Origin: RGIG1995 sp045126815
GTDB lineage: Bacteria > Bacillota > Clostridia > Oscillospirales > CAG-272
Assembly: GCA_045126815.1 (NCBI GenBank)
Contig: JBGVPD010000072.1
Span: 1 to 12,830 of the forward strand
DNA: 12,830 nucleotides
Reading direction: 5' to 3'
Below, piece after piece: positions 5,933-12,830 of the stretch. The position numbers and the translations under genes were made by a program. Below the pieces are notes generated by a model. The model worked only from the letters and a program-made list of their open reading frames with translations. It was not told the origin of the DNA and did not search any database. How positions within the stretch are numbered: the first letter of the stretch is position 1; the number at the start of each line of letters is the position of its first letter.

Positions 5933-6718
5933 TTATATTTTCTCATACTCGGTTATAAGGAATTCAACTCTCGTTGTAAGTTTATCATACTTTTCCAGTT
6001 TTTGTTTGTCGTTTTGTGAAGTATTATAATAATATGGAGTCATAGTGAAGAGAGATATAATATCTTCTTTTGTTTCAAGGTCGATCTTGTATTTGACTTC
6101 GGATTGAGATTTTATTGTAAAACCCTCTCTTTCAGGGTCAACGTAGGGGTTTTTATAGGGGTTATCGTATATTTTGCATTTAAGATCCATCAAATGATCT
6201 TCCATAGGCGTAACCATAACAAGACGTCCTTTGGGTTTCAAAACTCTCAAAAATTCCGAGTTGCTGTCAGGGGCGAAAATGTTTACAACAACATCAAATG
6301 AACAGTCACAAATGGGCAGTTCATATATACTGCCGACCGCAAAATAACCGTCCTTACATTTTCTTGAAGCGATCTTAAGCGCCTCTTTCGATATATCTAT
6401 ACCGTATGCCGTATTATTTTCCGCAAACAGACTTGTATAATATCCCTCTCCGCAGCCTACGTCGAGCAACAGAGTATTTTCACCTATAACTTCGTTGACC
6501 TTATCCCGCATAGGCGCGTAATAACCTTTTTCAAGAAATGACTGTCTTGCTTTCACCATAAGCTTATCGTCGCCGTGGTTACCCTGTTTATTTGACATAA
6601 GCAGGTTAACGTAGCCTTGTTTTGCCTTATCAAAATTGTGATTATTGGGGCAGGTAAAGCTTTTTTCTGTTTCTGTTAATATCGACTTGCATACAGGGCA
6701 GGTAAAAAGTGTACGCAT
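5933..6718 (-). CDS. rlmA: 23S rRNA (guanine-N1)-methyltransferase, RlmA family
   Basis: This is a 261-residue cytoplasmic SAM-dependent methyltransferase. The N-terminal zinc-binding module has C7, C10, C23 and H27 (CPVC ... CPNNH), followed by FDKAKQGYVNLL (29-40), which is typical of RlmA. Motif I is LLDVGCGEGYY (84-94), YGIDIS (105-110) follows, and VVNIFAPDSNSEFLRVLKPKGRLVMVTP lies at about 144-171. RlmA methylates N1 of a guanine in hairpin 35 of 23S rRNA (G745 in E. coli; G748 for the Gram-positive RlmA-II/TlrB type, linked in some species to tylosin tolerance). Which of the two bases is modified here cannot be read from the sequence. The gene lies 28 bases downstream of the DUF4317 gene and is probably co-transcribed with it. 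AAAGG is its ribosome binding site. It converges on the truncated regulator, and no clear terminator separates them. Confidence 0.88.
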   Translation of the reverse strand: MRTLFTCPVCKSILTETEKSFTCPNNHNFDKAKQGYVNLLMSNKQGNHGDDKLMVKARQSFLEKGYYAPMRDKVNEVIGENTLLLDVGCGEGYYTSLFAENNTAYGIDISKEALKIASRKCKDGYFAVGSIYELPICDCSFDVVVNIFAPDSNSEFLRVLKPKGRLVMVTPMEDHLMDLKCKIYDNPYKNPYVDPEREGFTIKSQSEVKYKIDLETKEDIISLFTMTPYYYNTSQNDKQKLEKYDKLTTRVEFLITEYEKI

Positions 6719-6746
6719 ATTTCTGCCTTTCTTTTGTTTTGCTTTT

Positions 6747-7874
6747 TTATTTGATGTCTATATCGATGCCGTTAACTTCAACACCGCCTTCGGCGCGTAT
6801 CATAATATATTTTATCCCGTTTATGACCTGAGTTGAGACGAGGTCTTTTTTTTCGGGGTTAACTTTTATTGAAACGTCTGCGGTCTCAAGGTTAAATTTT
6901 TTAACGTCAACGATGCTTTTGGGGTAAACTTCCGCATTTTTGCCAAACTGCTCGTCAAAGCTGTTTCCGAATTCGTCGATCTTATCTTGCTCTATTCCCG
7001 AATATTGAAGAACGGTTTTTAAAGTTTCTTTTGACAAACAAAGGGGTTCGTCGTCTTTTGAGTTTTTGTGTTCTTCTACAAGTTCTGTTATTTGTTCGTG
7101 TAATGTTTTTACCACTTCAAAATCACATTCGCCGACAAGTGAAGTTTTCAACACCTGACCAAAGTTTTCTTTTTGTTCTGCGGCAGATAAGGGCACGTCT
7201 ACACTGAATATCTTGCTTATAAATTCAGGTTGAATGTTTGAAATATCATGGGTATAATAAAGTGCGCTATATATGTTTGCCGCGCGGTTTTCGTAAGACG
7301 GAAACATAAAGCCGATCGAAGGCGAACACAAAACGCTCTGAAGAGACACGCTTTTTAGAACGTTTTCATCGTTTTTGAAATAAAGTCCTGATTTAAGAGG
7401 CTTTAACGGACAAACGGCACATATTATGTAAGGAAACACAGTTGAAGATACGTCGTCTTTGTTTCCGTCTTTTGAGTATGAAAAAACGTCGTACGTATCG
7501 TAAGAAACGAGTATTGCAAAACCGTGTTCAAACTTAACAGTTTCAATAATTCTGTCGTACAGTTTTTTTAAAGACTCTTCATCGTTAAGTCCCGACGAAC
7601 GCAGCTTTGTCAAAAGGGAATGCTCCTCGCTGTTTTCAACCTGACTTGTACTGAAGTTCATTGAGTGAAGATTGATTCCCAGTGATCCCGAAAGACACTT
7701 TTTCATTACACCAAGTAATTTTTCCGACTCTTCCGTCGATACGGTTGCGACCGACTGAGAAAAACTTGATACTATATTTTTTTGCGCGTTTACGATACAG
7801 CCTTTTATGTTAGTTATATTATTTTTATCGGGGCGAAAGCGTCTGCGTATTTCCCTAAGATCCTTTTCCGTCAT
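6747..7874 (-). CDS. DUF4317 family protein, function unknown
   Basis: This is a 375-residue, probably soluble protein with no signal peptide or membrane helix. The N-terminus MTEKDLREIRRRFRPDKNNITNIKGCIVN and the middle part (HGFAILVSYDTYDVFSYSKDG, then FPYIICAVCPLK at about 148-159) match my memory of the DUF4317 family, which is widespread in Clostridia and has no assigned function. No catalytic motif stands out. The C-terminal third is rich in Lys, Glu and Asp, and ends in short beta-like segments (IKYIMIRAEGGVEVNGIDIDI). GAGGG lies about 8 bases before the ATG. The gene has its own promoter, divergent from the ZIP transporter gene, and probably heads a two-gene operon with rlmA. That context hints at a translation-linked or housekeeping role, but this is weak inference. 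Confidence 0.8.
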   Translation of the reverse strand: MTEKDLREIRRRFRPDKNNITNIKGCIVNAQKNIVSSFSQSVATVSTEESEKLLGVMKKCLSGSLGINLHSMNFSTSQVENSEEHSLLTKLRSSGLNDEESLKKLYDRIIETVKFEHGFAILVSYDTYDVFSYSKDGNKDDVSSTVFPYIICAVCPLKPLKSGLYFKNDENVLKSVSLQSVLCSPSIGFMFPSYENRAANIYSALYYTHDISNIQPEFISKIFSVDVPLSAAEQKENFGQVLKTSLVGECDFEVVKTLHEQITELVEEHKNSKDDEPLCLSKETLKTVLQYSGIEQDKIDEFGNSFDEQFGKNAEVYPKSIVDVKKFNLETADVSIKVNPEKKDLVSTQVINGIKYIMIRAEGGVEVNGIDIDIK

Positions 7875-7914
7875 AATTATATCCCTCTTTTGTTGTTACT
7901 AAATCTTAAAAAAT

Positions 7915-7944
7915 ATTATATCACTTTTTTTAGGTCAAAATCAA
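7915..7944 (-). promoter_or_regulatory. Promoter of the DUF4317-rlmA operon
   Basis: On the minus strand, TTGATT (7939-7944) and TATAAT (7915-7920) are separated by 18 bases. A TTGACC also lies in the spacer but only 12 bases from the -10 box, which is too close to act as its -35. The 187-bp gap 7875-8061 otherwise holds only the divergent ZIP promoter. Confidence 0.6.
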
Positions 7945-7996
7945 TAGCATTCTGCAAAAAACGGTATTTTAAAGTCGAATACGGTTTTATAACTTA

Positions 7997-8025
7997 TTGA
8001 CCTTAGAGGAAAAATGTGATATATT
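7997..8025 (+). promoter_or_regulatory. Promoter of the ZIP-metF-metH gene cluster
   Basis: TTGACC (7997-8002) and TATATT (8020-8025) are 17 bases apart, about 37 bases before the ZIP start codon. No SAM (S-box), T-box or cobalamin riboswitch signature is visible in the short leader. Confidence 0.65.
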
Positions 8026-8061
8026 TAGATAAGAACAAATCAAAAAATATCGGAGAGTAAT

Positions 8062-8817
8062 ATGGATATAGTATTTTTGACAGCGATAGGGGTTGGCGGA
8101 GCATCGGTCATAGGCGCCGTATTCGGTTTTGTATTTAAAAAGATAAGCCACAAATTCAGTGATATCGTTTTGGCGTTTGCGGCGGGAGTTATGCTTTCTG
8201 CGGCAGTTTTGGGGCTTATATTACCGTCACTTGAACACGGGGGTAAGTATTCGCTCGTTGTAACGGTATTAGGTGTATTTTTCGGTGCGTTTTTTGTGAA
8301 TATCATAGACAAGATAGTTCCGCATTTACACAGATTAACGGGAGTAGACCAAGAAAAGCACCCTGAAAACGCCGATAGGTTAAATAAAGTGTTGCTTTTC
8401 GTTATGGCAATAGCAATACATAATCTTCCCGAGGGAATTGCCGCAGGTGTCGGCTTCGGAACGGGAAATACAAGCGAGGCTTTGACGATAGCGGGCGGTA
8501 TAGCTTTGCAGAATATACCCGAGGGTATGGTGATAATCTCTCCCATGTTAAATGCCGGAATAAGCAAGGGACGAGCCTTTCTTATCGCTCTTGTAACGGG
8601 TATAGTTGAGGTTATCGGTACACTTTTGGGCTATTTTGCAATAAGTGTATCAAGTGCTATTTTGCCGTTTGCTTTGGCTTTCGCAGGCGGTACGATGCTT
8701 TATGTAATAAGCGATGAAATGATCCCCGAAACACACCATGACAATGAAAGTTTTGCCACGTATTCGCTCATATTCGGCTTTTGTTTGATGCTTGTTTTTG
8801 ATGTTTTATTGGGATAA
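8062..8817 (+). CDS. ZIP family divalent metal (zinc) transporter
   Basis: This is a 251-residue membrane protein with about eight hydrophobic segments, the usual size of bacterial ZupT/GufA-type ZIP carriers, which bring Zn2+ and sometimes other divalent metals into the cytoplasm. The two metal-site helices are clear: HNLPEG (120-125) in TM4 and QNIPEG (150-155) in TM5. A histidine-bearing cytoplasmic loop between TM3 and TM4 (PHLHRLTG..EKH, about 87-100) and the late motif ISDEMIPETHH (216-226) also fit the family. GGAGA precedes the ATG. The next gene, metF, starts 48 bases downstream with no terminator between, so read-through into the methionine genes is likely. Zinc is required by the homocysteine site of the downstream MetH, which gives the neighbourhood a plausible logic, though it could be coincidental. 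Metal specificity cannot be read from the sequence. Confidence 0.9.
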   Translation: MDIVFLTAIGVGGASVIGAVFGFVFKKISHKFSDIVLAFAAGVMLSAAVLGLILPSLEHGGKYSLVVTVLGVFFGAFFVNIIDKIVPHLHRLTGVDQEKHPENADRLNKVLLFVMAIAIHNLPEGIAAGVGFGTGNTSEALTIAGGIALQNIPEGMVIISPMLNAGISKGRAFLIALVTGIVEVIGTLLGYFAISVSSAILPFALAFAGGTMLYVISDEMIPETHHDNESFATYSLIFGFCLMLVFDVLLG

Positions 8818-8865
8818 AAGATAAGAACAACTACACGTTTTTTCAGAAATGAGGTAAAAACAAAA

Positions 8866-9744
8866 ATGAAGATAATTGAAATATTAAAACAAGATAAACC
8901 AAATCTTTCGTTCGAGGTGTTTCCGCCAAAGACCGAAAGTAGTTTTGAGAGTGTAAAGAATGCGACCGAAGAAATAGCAAAACTTTATCCTTCGTTTATG
9001 AGCGTTACGTACGGAGCAGGCGGGGGGACTAGCAAATACACTCTTGATATTGCAAAAAATATTAAAGAGAGGTACGGAGTGCCTACCCTTGCCCACTTGA
9101 CTTGCGTATCCTCGACCAAAGATACTGTTAAGCAAAAAATAAAAGAGATAAAAGAAGCGGGTATTACCAACGTTATGGCTTTAAGGGGTGATATTCCGAA
9201 GGAAATGGAAAACGACGACAGAAGTATGTGGCATTATAAACACGCCATTGACCTGATATATGAGTTGAAATGCGCCGACAGCGATTTTTGTATAGGCGCG
9301 GCTTGTTACCCCGAAGTGCACCCGGAAAGCTTAAACCAAAAAGAAGATATTATGAGACTCAAAGAAAAGGTTGATGCAGGGGTGGATTTTCTCACCACGC
9401 AGATGTTTTTTGACAATAACCTTTTGTATAACTTTCTTTACAAAATAAGAGAAGCGGGGATAAATGTTCCTATAGTACCCGGAATTATGCCCATAACGAA
9501 TGCAAATCAAGTTGAAAGAGCGATAAAACTGTCAGGATCGTTTATGCCGCAAAGATTTAAGAGTATCGTTGACAAGTTCGGTGACGATCCTAATGCTATG
9601 AAACAGGCGGGAATAGCTTACGCTACCGACCAAATTATAGACCTTTATGCAAACGGCATCACAAACGTTCACGTGTATTCAATGAACAAGCCTGATATAG
9701 CGCAGAAAATTCAGTCCAATCTTTCGGATATTATAAAAAAATGA
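8866..9744 (+). CDS. metF: Methylenetetrahydrofolate reductase (MetF)
   Basis: This is a 292-residue cytoplasmic flavoenzyme that reduces 5,10-methylene-THF to 5-methyl-THF, the methyl donor for MetH. The length is close to E. coli MetF. It has a TIM-barrel pattern: LSFEVFPPK (14-22) with the catalytic-type Glu17, then SVTYGAGGG, LAHLTC, NVMALRGDIPKE, CIGAACYPEVHPES, DFLTTQMFFDN and VPIVPGIMPI, all in the family order. GAGG lies upstream of the ATG with a somewhat long, A-rich spacer. The stop codon overlaps the next start (ATGA), so MetF and the MetH activation protein are translationally coupled. In acetogenic clostridia MetF pairs with MetV; no such gene is present here, so a methionine role is favoured. 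Confidence 0.95.
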   Translation: MKIIEILKQDKPNLSFEVFPPKTESSFESVKNATEEIAKLYPSFMSVTYGAGGGTSKYTLDIAKNIKERYGVPTLAHLTCVSSTKDTVKQKIKEIKEAGITNVMALRGDIPKEMENDDRSMWHYKHAIDLIYELKCADSDFCIGAACYPEVHPESLNQKEDIMRLKEKVDAGVDFLTTQMFFDNNLLYNFLYKIREAGINVPIVPGIMPITNANQVERAIKLSGSFMPQRFKSIVDKFGDDPNAMKQAGIAYATDQIIDLYANGITNVHVYSMNKPDIAQKIQSNLSDIIKK

Positions 9745-10346
9745 GTGAATTGATATATACGAAAAATTACGAAGTTGACAACGTTAATAAGAGAGAAGTT
9801 TTGCGGTATATGGGCTGCAAAAATTCGGATAATGAGACCGATAGGCTTCTCGACGATTGCTTAAATGAACTTGCAGGTAAGCTTAAATATAAGACGGTAT
9901 ACGGTATTTTTGACGTTAACATAACGGGGGAAGAATGTTCTTTTTTGCGTTTTAGCGTTAAATCAAAAGACCTTGCGAAAAATTTAGATGGTTGCAAAAG
10001 GGTAATAATATTTGCGGCAACCGTAGGCTTTGAGATTGACAGGCTTATATCCAAATACAGCCAAATATCACCGTCAAAGGCTTTGATGTTTCAGGCGATA
10101 GGCGCTGAAAGAATAGAGGCTTTGTGCGATTTGTTATGTTCTGATGTTTCAAATCAGTTGGGCGTAAGATTGAAAAACCGATTCAGCGCAGGATACGGGG
10201 ATTTGCCTTTATCCTCACAAAACGATATATTCAGAGTGCTTGATTGCACTAAAAAAATAGGCGTATCATTAAACAACAGCCTACTTATGTCACCGACAAA
10301 ATCGGTTACTGCATTCGTTGGCATAACTGACGAAAAAATTATATAA
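9741..10346 (+). CDS. Stand-alone MetH activation-domain protein (cobalamin reactivation)
   Basis: This 201-residue protein matches the C-terminal activation domain of cobalamin-dependent methionine synthase. RFSAGYGDLPLSSQ (147-160) corresponds to the SAM-binding RxSPGYGD..PL..Q motif, followed by GVSLNNSLLMSPTKSV (174-189). In fused enzymes this domain binds SAM and an electron donor to re-methylate cob(II)alamin formed by oxidation. Here it is a separate gene, and the MetH core 51 bases downstream lacks this domain, so the two proteins together rebuild the full enzyme. A similar split is known from Thermotoga maritima. The usual Pro before GYGD is Ala150. The start overlaps the metF stop by 4 bases with no good Shine-Dalgarno, indicating coupled translation. 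Confidence 0.9.
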   Translation: MSELIYTKNYEVDNVNKREVLRYMGCKNSDNETDRLLDDCLNELAGKLKYKTVYGIFDVNITGEECSFLRFSVKSKDLAKNLDGCKRVIIFAATVGFEIDRLISKYSQISPSKALMFQAIGAERIEALCDLLCSDVSNQLGVRLKNRFSAGYGDLPLSSQNDIFRVLDCTKKIGVSLNNSLLMSPTKSVTAFVGITDEKII

Positions 10347-10361
10347 AAACAGTATTTGATG

Positions 10362-10379
10362 AACGGTAAAGATACCGTT
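10362..10379 (+). other. Small hairpin in the leader of metH
   Basis: AACGGTA (10362-10368) pairs perfectly with TACCGTT (10373-10379) around AAGA, just 7 bases before the AGGAG of metH. No proper T-tract follows, so it is more likely an mRNA processing or stability element, or chance, than a terminator. Confidence 0.35.
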
Positions 10380-10397
10380 AGATTTTAGGAGTGTCTT

Positions 10398-12785
10398 ATG
10401 AAGTTTTTGGAATTTTTAAAAAATAACATAGTAATATTTGACGGCGGAATGGGTACTCTGCTTCAGAAAAAGGGGCTTATGGCGGGCGAGTATCCGGAAT
10501 TGTGGAATATTACCCATTCGGATATTATAAAAGACATTCATAAGACGTATTACGATAACGGAAGCAACGTTGTAACTACGAATACTTTCGGCGCTAATAT
10601 ATTAAAATTCAGCGAAGACGAGCTTGAAGAAATTATCAAAAAAGCAATTGAAAACGCAAAGAATGCAAGATCAGAAAGCACTTCAAAAAAAGAAAAGTTT
10701 GTAGCGCTTGACATAGGTCCATTAGGAAAGATGCTAAAACCGTTAGGCGATTTTGAATTTGAAGATGCAGTAAAGGTGTTTGCCAAAACGGCAATTTTGG
10801 GTGAAAAGTACGGCTGCGATTTAGTTATAATAGAGACTATGAACGACAGCTACGAGACGAAGGCGGCGCTTTTGGCGGTTAAGGAAAATTGCAGTCTGCC
10901 CGTTGTAGTATCAAATGCGTTTGGCGAAGACGGAAAACTTATGACGGGTGCTTCTCCCGAGGCTATGGTTGCTCTTTTAGAGGGAATGGGTGCAGATATT
11001 ATAGGCGCAAACTGTTCTCTCGGGCCGAAACAGCTTGTTCCGATAGTAGAAAAAATATTGGAAGTATCGTCAACGCCGGTTATCGTACAACCGAACGCGG
11101 GATTGCCGAAAGTTGTTGACGGACAAACGGTATTTGACGTAACGAAAGAAGAATTTGCCGACGAAGTTGCTTGTCTCGTTGAAAAAGGTGTTCGCGTTGT
11201 GGGCGGTTGTTGCGGAACGACACCCGAATATATAAAGCTTTTAAGCGACAGACTTGAAAATATACCTCCCAAACCTGTGGAAGATAAAAATATAACGGTT
11301 GTTTCTTCATACACTCACGCGGTAAAATTCGGTGACGGTCCTATATTGATAGGCGAAAGAATCAATCCTACGGGGAAAAAGAGATTTAAGATGGCTCTTA
11401 TTGAAAACGATATGGGTTACATCTTGTCCGAGGGCGTAAATCAGCAGGAAAAGGGTGTTCATATACTTGACGTTAACGTCGGATTACCCGACATTGACGA
11501 GGTAAGTATGCTTAAAAATGCAACGTTTGAGCTTCAGGCGGTTATTGATCTGCCTTTACAGATAGATACGTCGAATTATGCAGCCATGGAACAGGCTTTG
11601 CGTTTGTATAACGGAAAGGCTATGATAAACTCTGTCAACGGCAAAGAGGACAGTATGGATAAAGTATTTCCTCTTGTAAAAAAATACGGAGGAGTTGTTG
11701 TTGCCTTGACTCTCGATGAAGAGGGGATCCCGTCAAGCGCTGAGGGCAGATATGAAATTGCCAAGAAGATATTGAAGAAAGCGGAGGAGTACGGAATAGC
11801 AAAGAAAGATATAATATTTGACACTCTTGCTATGACTGTAAGTGCCGATAATAAGGCGGCATTGGCTACATTGGGCTCGTTAAAGAGGATAAGAGAAGAG
11901 CTTAAAGTTCATACGTCTCTCGGGGTTTCAAACGTATCGTTCGGACTTCCTTCAAGAGACGGAGTAAACAGCGTTTTCTTTGCGCTCGCTCTTGAAAACG
12001 GACTTTCGGCGGCTATAATGAACCCATATTCGATAGAAATGATGAAGACTTACTACGCGTATAGGGCGCTAAAGGGACTTGACGAAAACTGCGAAGATTA
12101 TATAAACGCCTCGAACGCATTTACTGTAACCTACGGTGAAAAAACGGGGGTAAAAAATACAGAAAATGACTCTTCTTTGACACTCCAAAGAGCGATAATA
12201 AAGGGTTTTAAAGACAATGCGGCGAGTCTTACAAAGGCTATGCTTGAAAACACAAAGCCCCTTGATATCGTTAATTGTGAGATAATCCCTGCACTAAACG
12301 TTATGGGTAAAGGATTTGAAGAAAAGACAGTGTATTTACCCCAACTTCTTATGGCGGCGGAGGCGGCAAAGAGCGCTTTTGAGGTCATAAAGTCGGCTAT
12401 GACAGACGGGGAAAAAGGGGTTAGCAAAGGTACATTCGTACTTGCAACAGTACACGGAGATATACACGATATCGGGAAAAATATTGTAAAATTGCTTTTG
12501 GAGAATTATGGTTACGACGTTATAGATTTAGGCAAAGACGTTTTGCCTAGAGTTATCGTTGATAAGGTTTTGGAAAGCAAGGCGCAGATAGTCGGTCTGT
12601 CGGCGCTTATGACGACGACGGTACCCGCTATGGAAGAGACGATAAAGCTTTTGAGAAAGGAAGCACCTTTTGCAAAAGTAATAGTCGGCGGAGCTGTTTT
12701 AACGCAGGAATATGCGGATAAAATAGGTGCAGATAAATACGCAAAAGATGCTATGGACGCCGTACGATACGCAGAGGAAATATAA
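10398..12785 (+). CDS. metH: Cobalamin-dependent methionine synthase core (MetH without activation domain)
   Basis: This 795-residue cytoplasmic enzyme transfers a methyl group from 5-methyl-THF via cobalamin to homocysteine. Domains in order: homocysteine-binding barrel (1-about 290) with DGGMGT near the start and zinc ligands C206 (GANCSLGP), C271 and C272 (GGCCGTTPE); pterin-binding barrel (about 308-570) with LIGERINPTG (317-326) and LDVNVGLPD (357-365); helical cobalamin cap (about 590-670); and B12-binding Rossmann domain (about 677-795) with GDIHDIGKNIV (687-697), where H690 is the cobalt ligand, plus GLSALM and VGGA. Long MetH proteins have about 1,200 residues. This one ends after the B12 domain, and the missing activation domain is encoded by the gene just upstream. 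AGGAG lies 7 bases before the ATG. It is the last gene of the cluster, followed at once by a terminator. Confidence 0.95.
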   Translation: MKFLEFLKNNIVIFDGGMGTLLQKKGLMAGEYPELWNITHSDIIKDIHKTYYDNGSNVVTTNTFGANILKFSEDELEEIIKKAIENAKNARSESTSKKEKFVALDIGPLGKMLKPLGDFEFEDAVKVFAKTAILGEKYGCDLVIIETMNDSYETKAALLAVKENCSLPVVVSNAFGEDGKLMTGASPEAMVALLEGMGADIIGANCSLGPKQLVPIVEKILEVSSTPVIVQPNAGLPKVVDGQTVFDVTKEEFADEVACLVEKGVRVVGGCCGTTPEYIKLLSDRLENIPPKPVEDKNITVVSSYTHAVKFGDGPILIGERINPTGKKRFKMALIENDMGYILSEGVNQQEKGVHILDVNVGLPDIDEVSMLKNATFELQAVIDLPLQIDTSNYAAMEQALRLYNGKAMINSVNGKEDSMDKVFPLVKKYGGVVVALTLDEEGIPSSAEGRYEIAKKILKKAEEYGIAKKDIIFDTLAMTVSADNKAALATLGSLKRIREELKVHTSLGVSNVSFGLPSRDGVNSVFFALALENGLSAAIMNPYSIEMMKTYYAYRALKGLDENCEDYINASNAFTVTYGEKTGVKNTENDSSLTLQRAIIKGFKDNAASLTKAMLENTKPLDIVNCEIIPALNVMGKGFEEKTVYLPQLLMAAEAAKSAFEVIKSAMTDGEKGVSKGTFVLATVHGDIHDIGKNIVKLLLENYGYDVIDLGKDVLPRVIVDKVLESKAQIVGLSALMTTTVPAMEETIKLLRKEAPFAKVIVGGAVLTQEYADKIGADKYAKDAMDAVRYAEEI

Positions 12786-12816
12786 AAAAGGACGACTTTA
12801 CAGTCGTCTTTTTTAT
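12785..12816 (+). terminator. Rho-independent terminator after metH
   Basis: GACGACT (12791-12797) and AGTCGTC (12802-12808) form a perfect 7-bp stem with a TTAC loop, followed by six T residues and preceded by six A residues. It begins immediately after the metH stop codon and closes the ZIP-metF-metH cluster. The last 14 bases of the window show nothing further. Confidence 0.92.
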
Positions 12817-12830
12817 GTACAAACAACACC

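Noticed and set aside
8040..8567. A 175-codon minus-strand frame opposite the ZIP gene.
   Set aside because: The ZIP protein is clearly real on the plus strand. The opposite frame is Pro/Ser/Thr/Ile-rich and typical of an antisense shadow.
8027..8830. The 12-mer AGATAAGAACAA occurs upstream of both the ZIP gene (8027-8038) and metF (8819-8830).
   Set aside because: A few 12-base repeats are expected by chance in a 13-kb AT-rich window, and the distance to the start codon differs. Not enough for a regulatory site.
8818..8865. Possible separate promoter or methionine riboswitch between the ZIP gene and metF.
   Set aside because: The 48-bp gap is too short for an S-box or cobalamin riboswitch, and the best -35/-10 pair has poor boxes and a 15-base spacer.
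10850..11314. A 154-codon minus-strand frame opposite metH.
   Set aside because: It lies entirely within the conserved homocysteine-binding domain of MetH, and its composition is that of an antisense shadow.

Overview
This window looks like a chromosomal segment of an anaerobic, low-to-moderate GC Firmicute (class Clostridia), probably an uncultured gut lineage. The reasons are AGGAGG-type ribosome binding sites, A/T-ending codons, a tandem glycine riboswitch, an ECF-type vitamin transporter subunit, a DUF4317 protein that I know mainly from gut clostridia, and a corrinoid-dependent methionine synthase split into two polypeptides. I cannot assign a genus from sequence alone. No mobile element, phage gene, CRISPR array, tRNA or rRNA gene was found.

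Layout, left to right. 1-500: no gene, but a mosaic of palindromes and a degenerate tandem repeat of about 84 bp, ending in the terminator of the first gene. 506-2131 (-): membrane-anchored LytM/M23-fold protein in which three of the four active-site histidines appear to be asparagine. 2332-3753 (-): AGCS sodium/alanine-glycine symporter, preceded by a two-aptamer glycine riboswitch (3890-4071) and an intrinsic terminator (3797-3843). 4202-4726 (-): ECF transporter S component, divergent from a C-terminally truncated MocR/GntR-aminotransferase regulator (4817-5905, +). The 90-bp gap between them carries a perfect 19-bp palindrome over both predicted -10 boxes. 5933-7874 (-): DUF4317 protein followed by an RlmA-type 23S rRNA methyltransferase. 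8062-12785 (+): ZIP metal transporter, metF, a stand-alone MetH reactivation-domain protein, and a 795-residue MetH core enzyme, closed by a strong terminator.

How the parts work together. The right third is a one-carbon/methionine module. MetF reduces methylene-THF to methyl-THF. The MetH core (homocysteine, pterin and cobalamin domains) transfers the methyl group to homocysteine. The separate activation protein supplies the SAM-dependent cobalamin repair that is fused into long MetH proteins. The ZIP transporter just upstream may supply zinc for the MetH homocysteine site, which is inference. The glycine riboswitch ties the AGCS carrier to glycine sensing. The MocR/ECF pair is most simply read as a vitamin uptake gene, possibly for a B6 vitamer, controlled by a PLP-sensing regulator. 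The substrate is not proven by the sequence.

I see no wholly new system. The observations most worth following are the His-to-Asn LytM protein, the truncated MocR with its bidirectional operator, the repeat mosaic at the left edge, and a promoter pattern shared by two distant genes.
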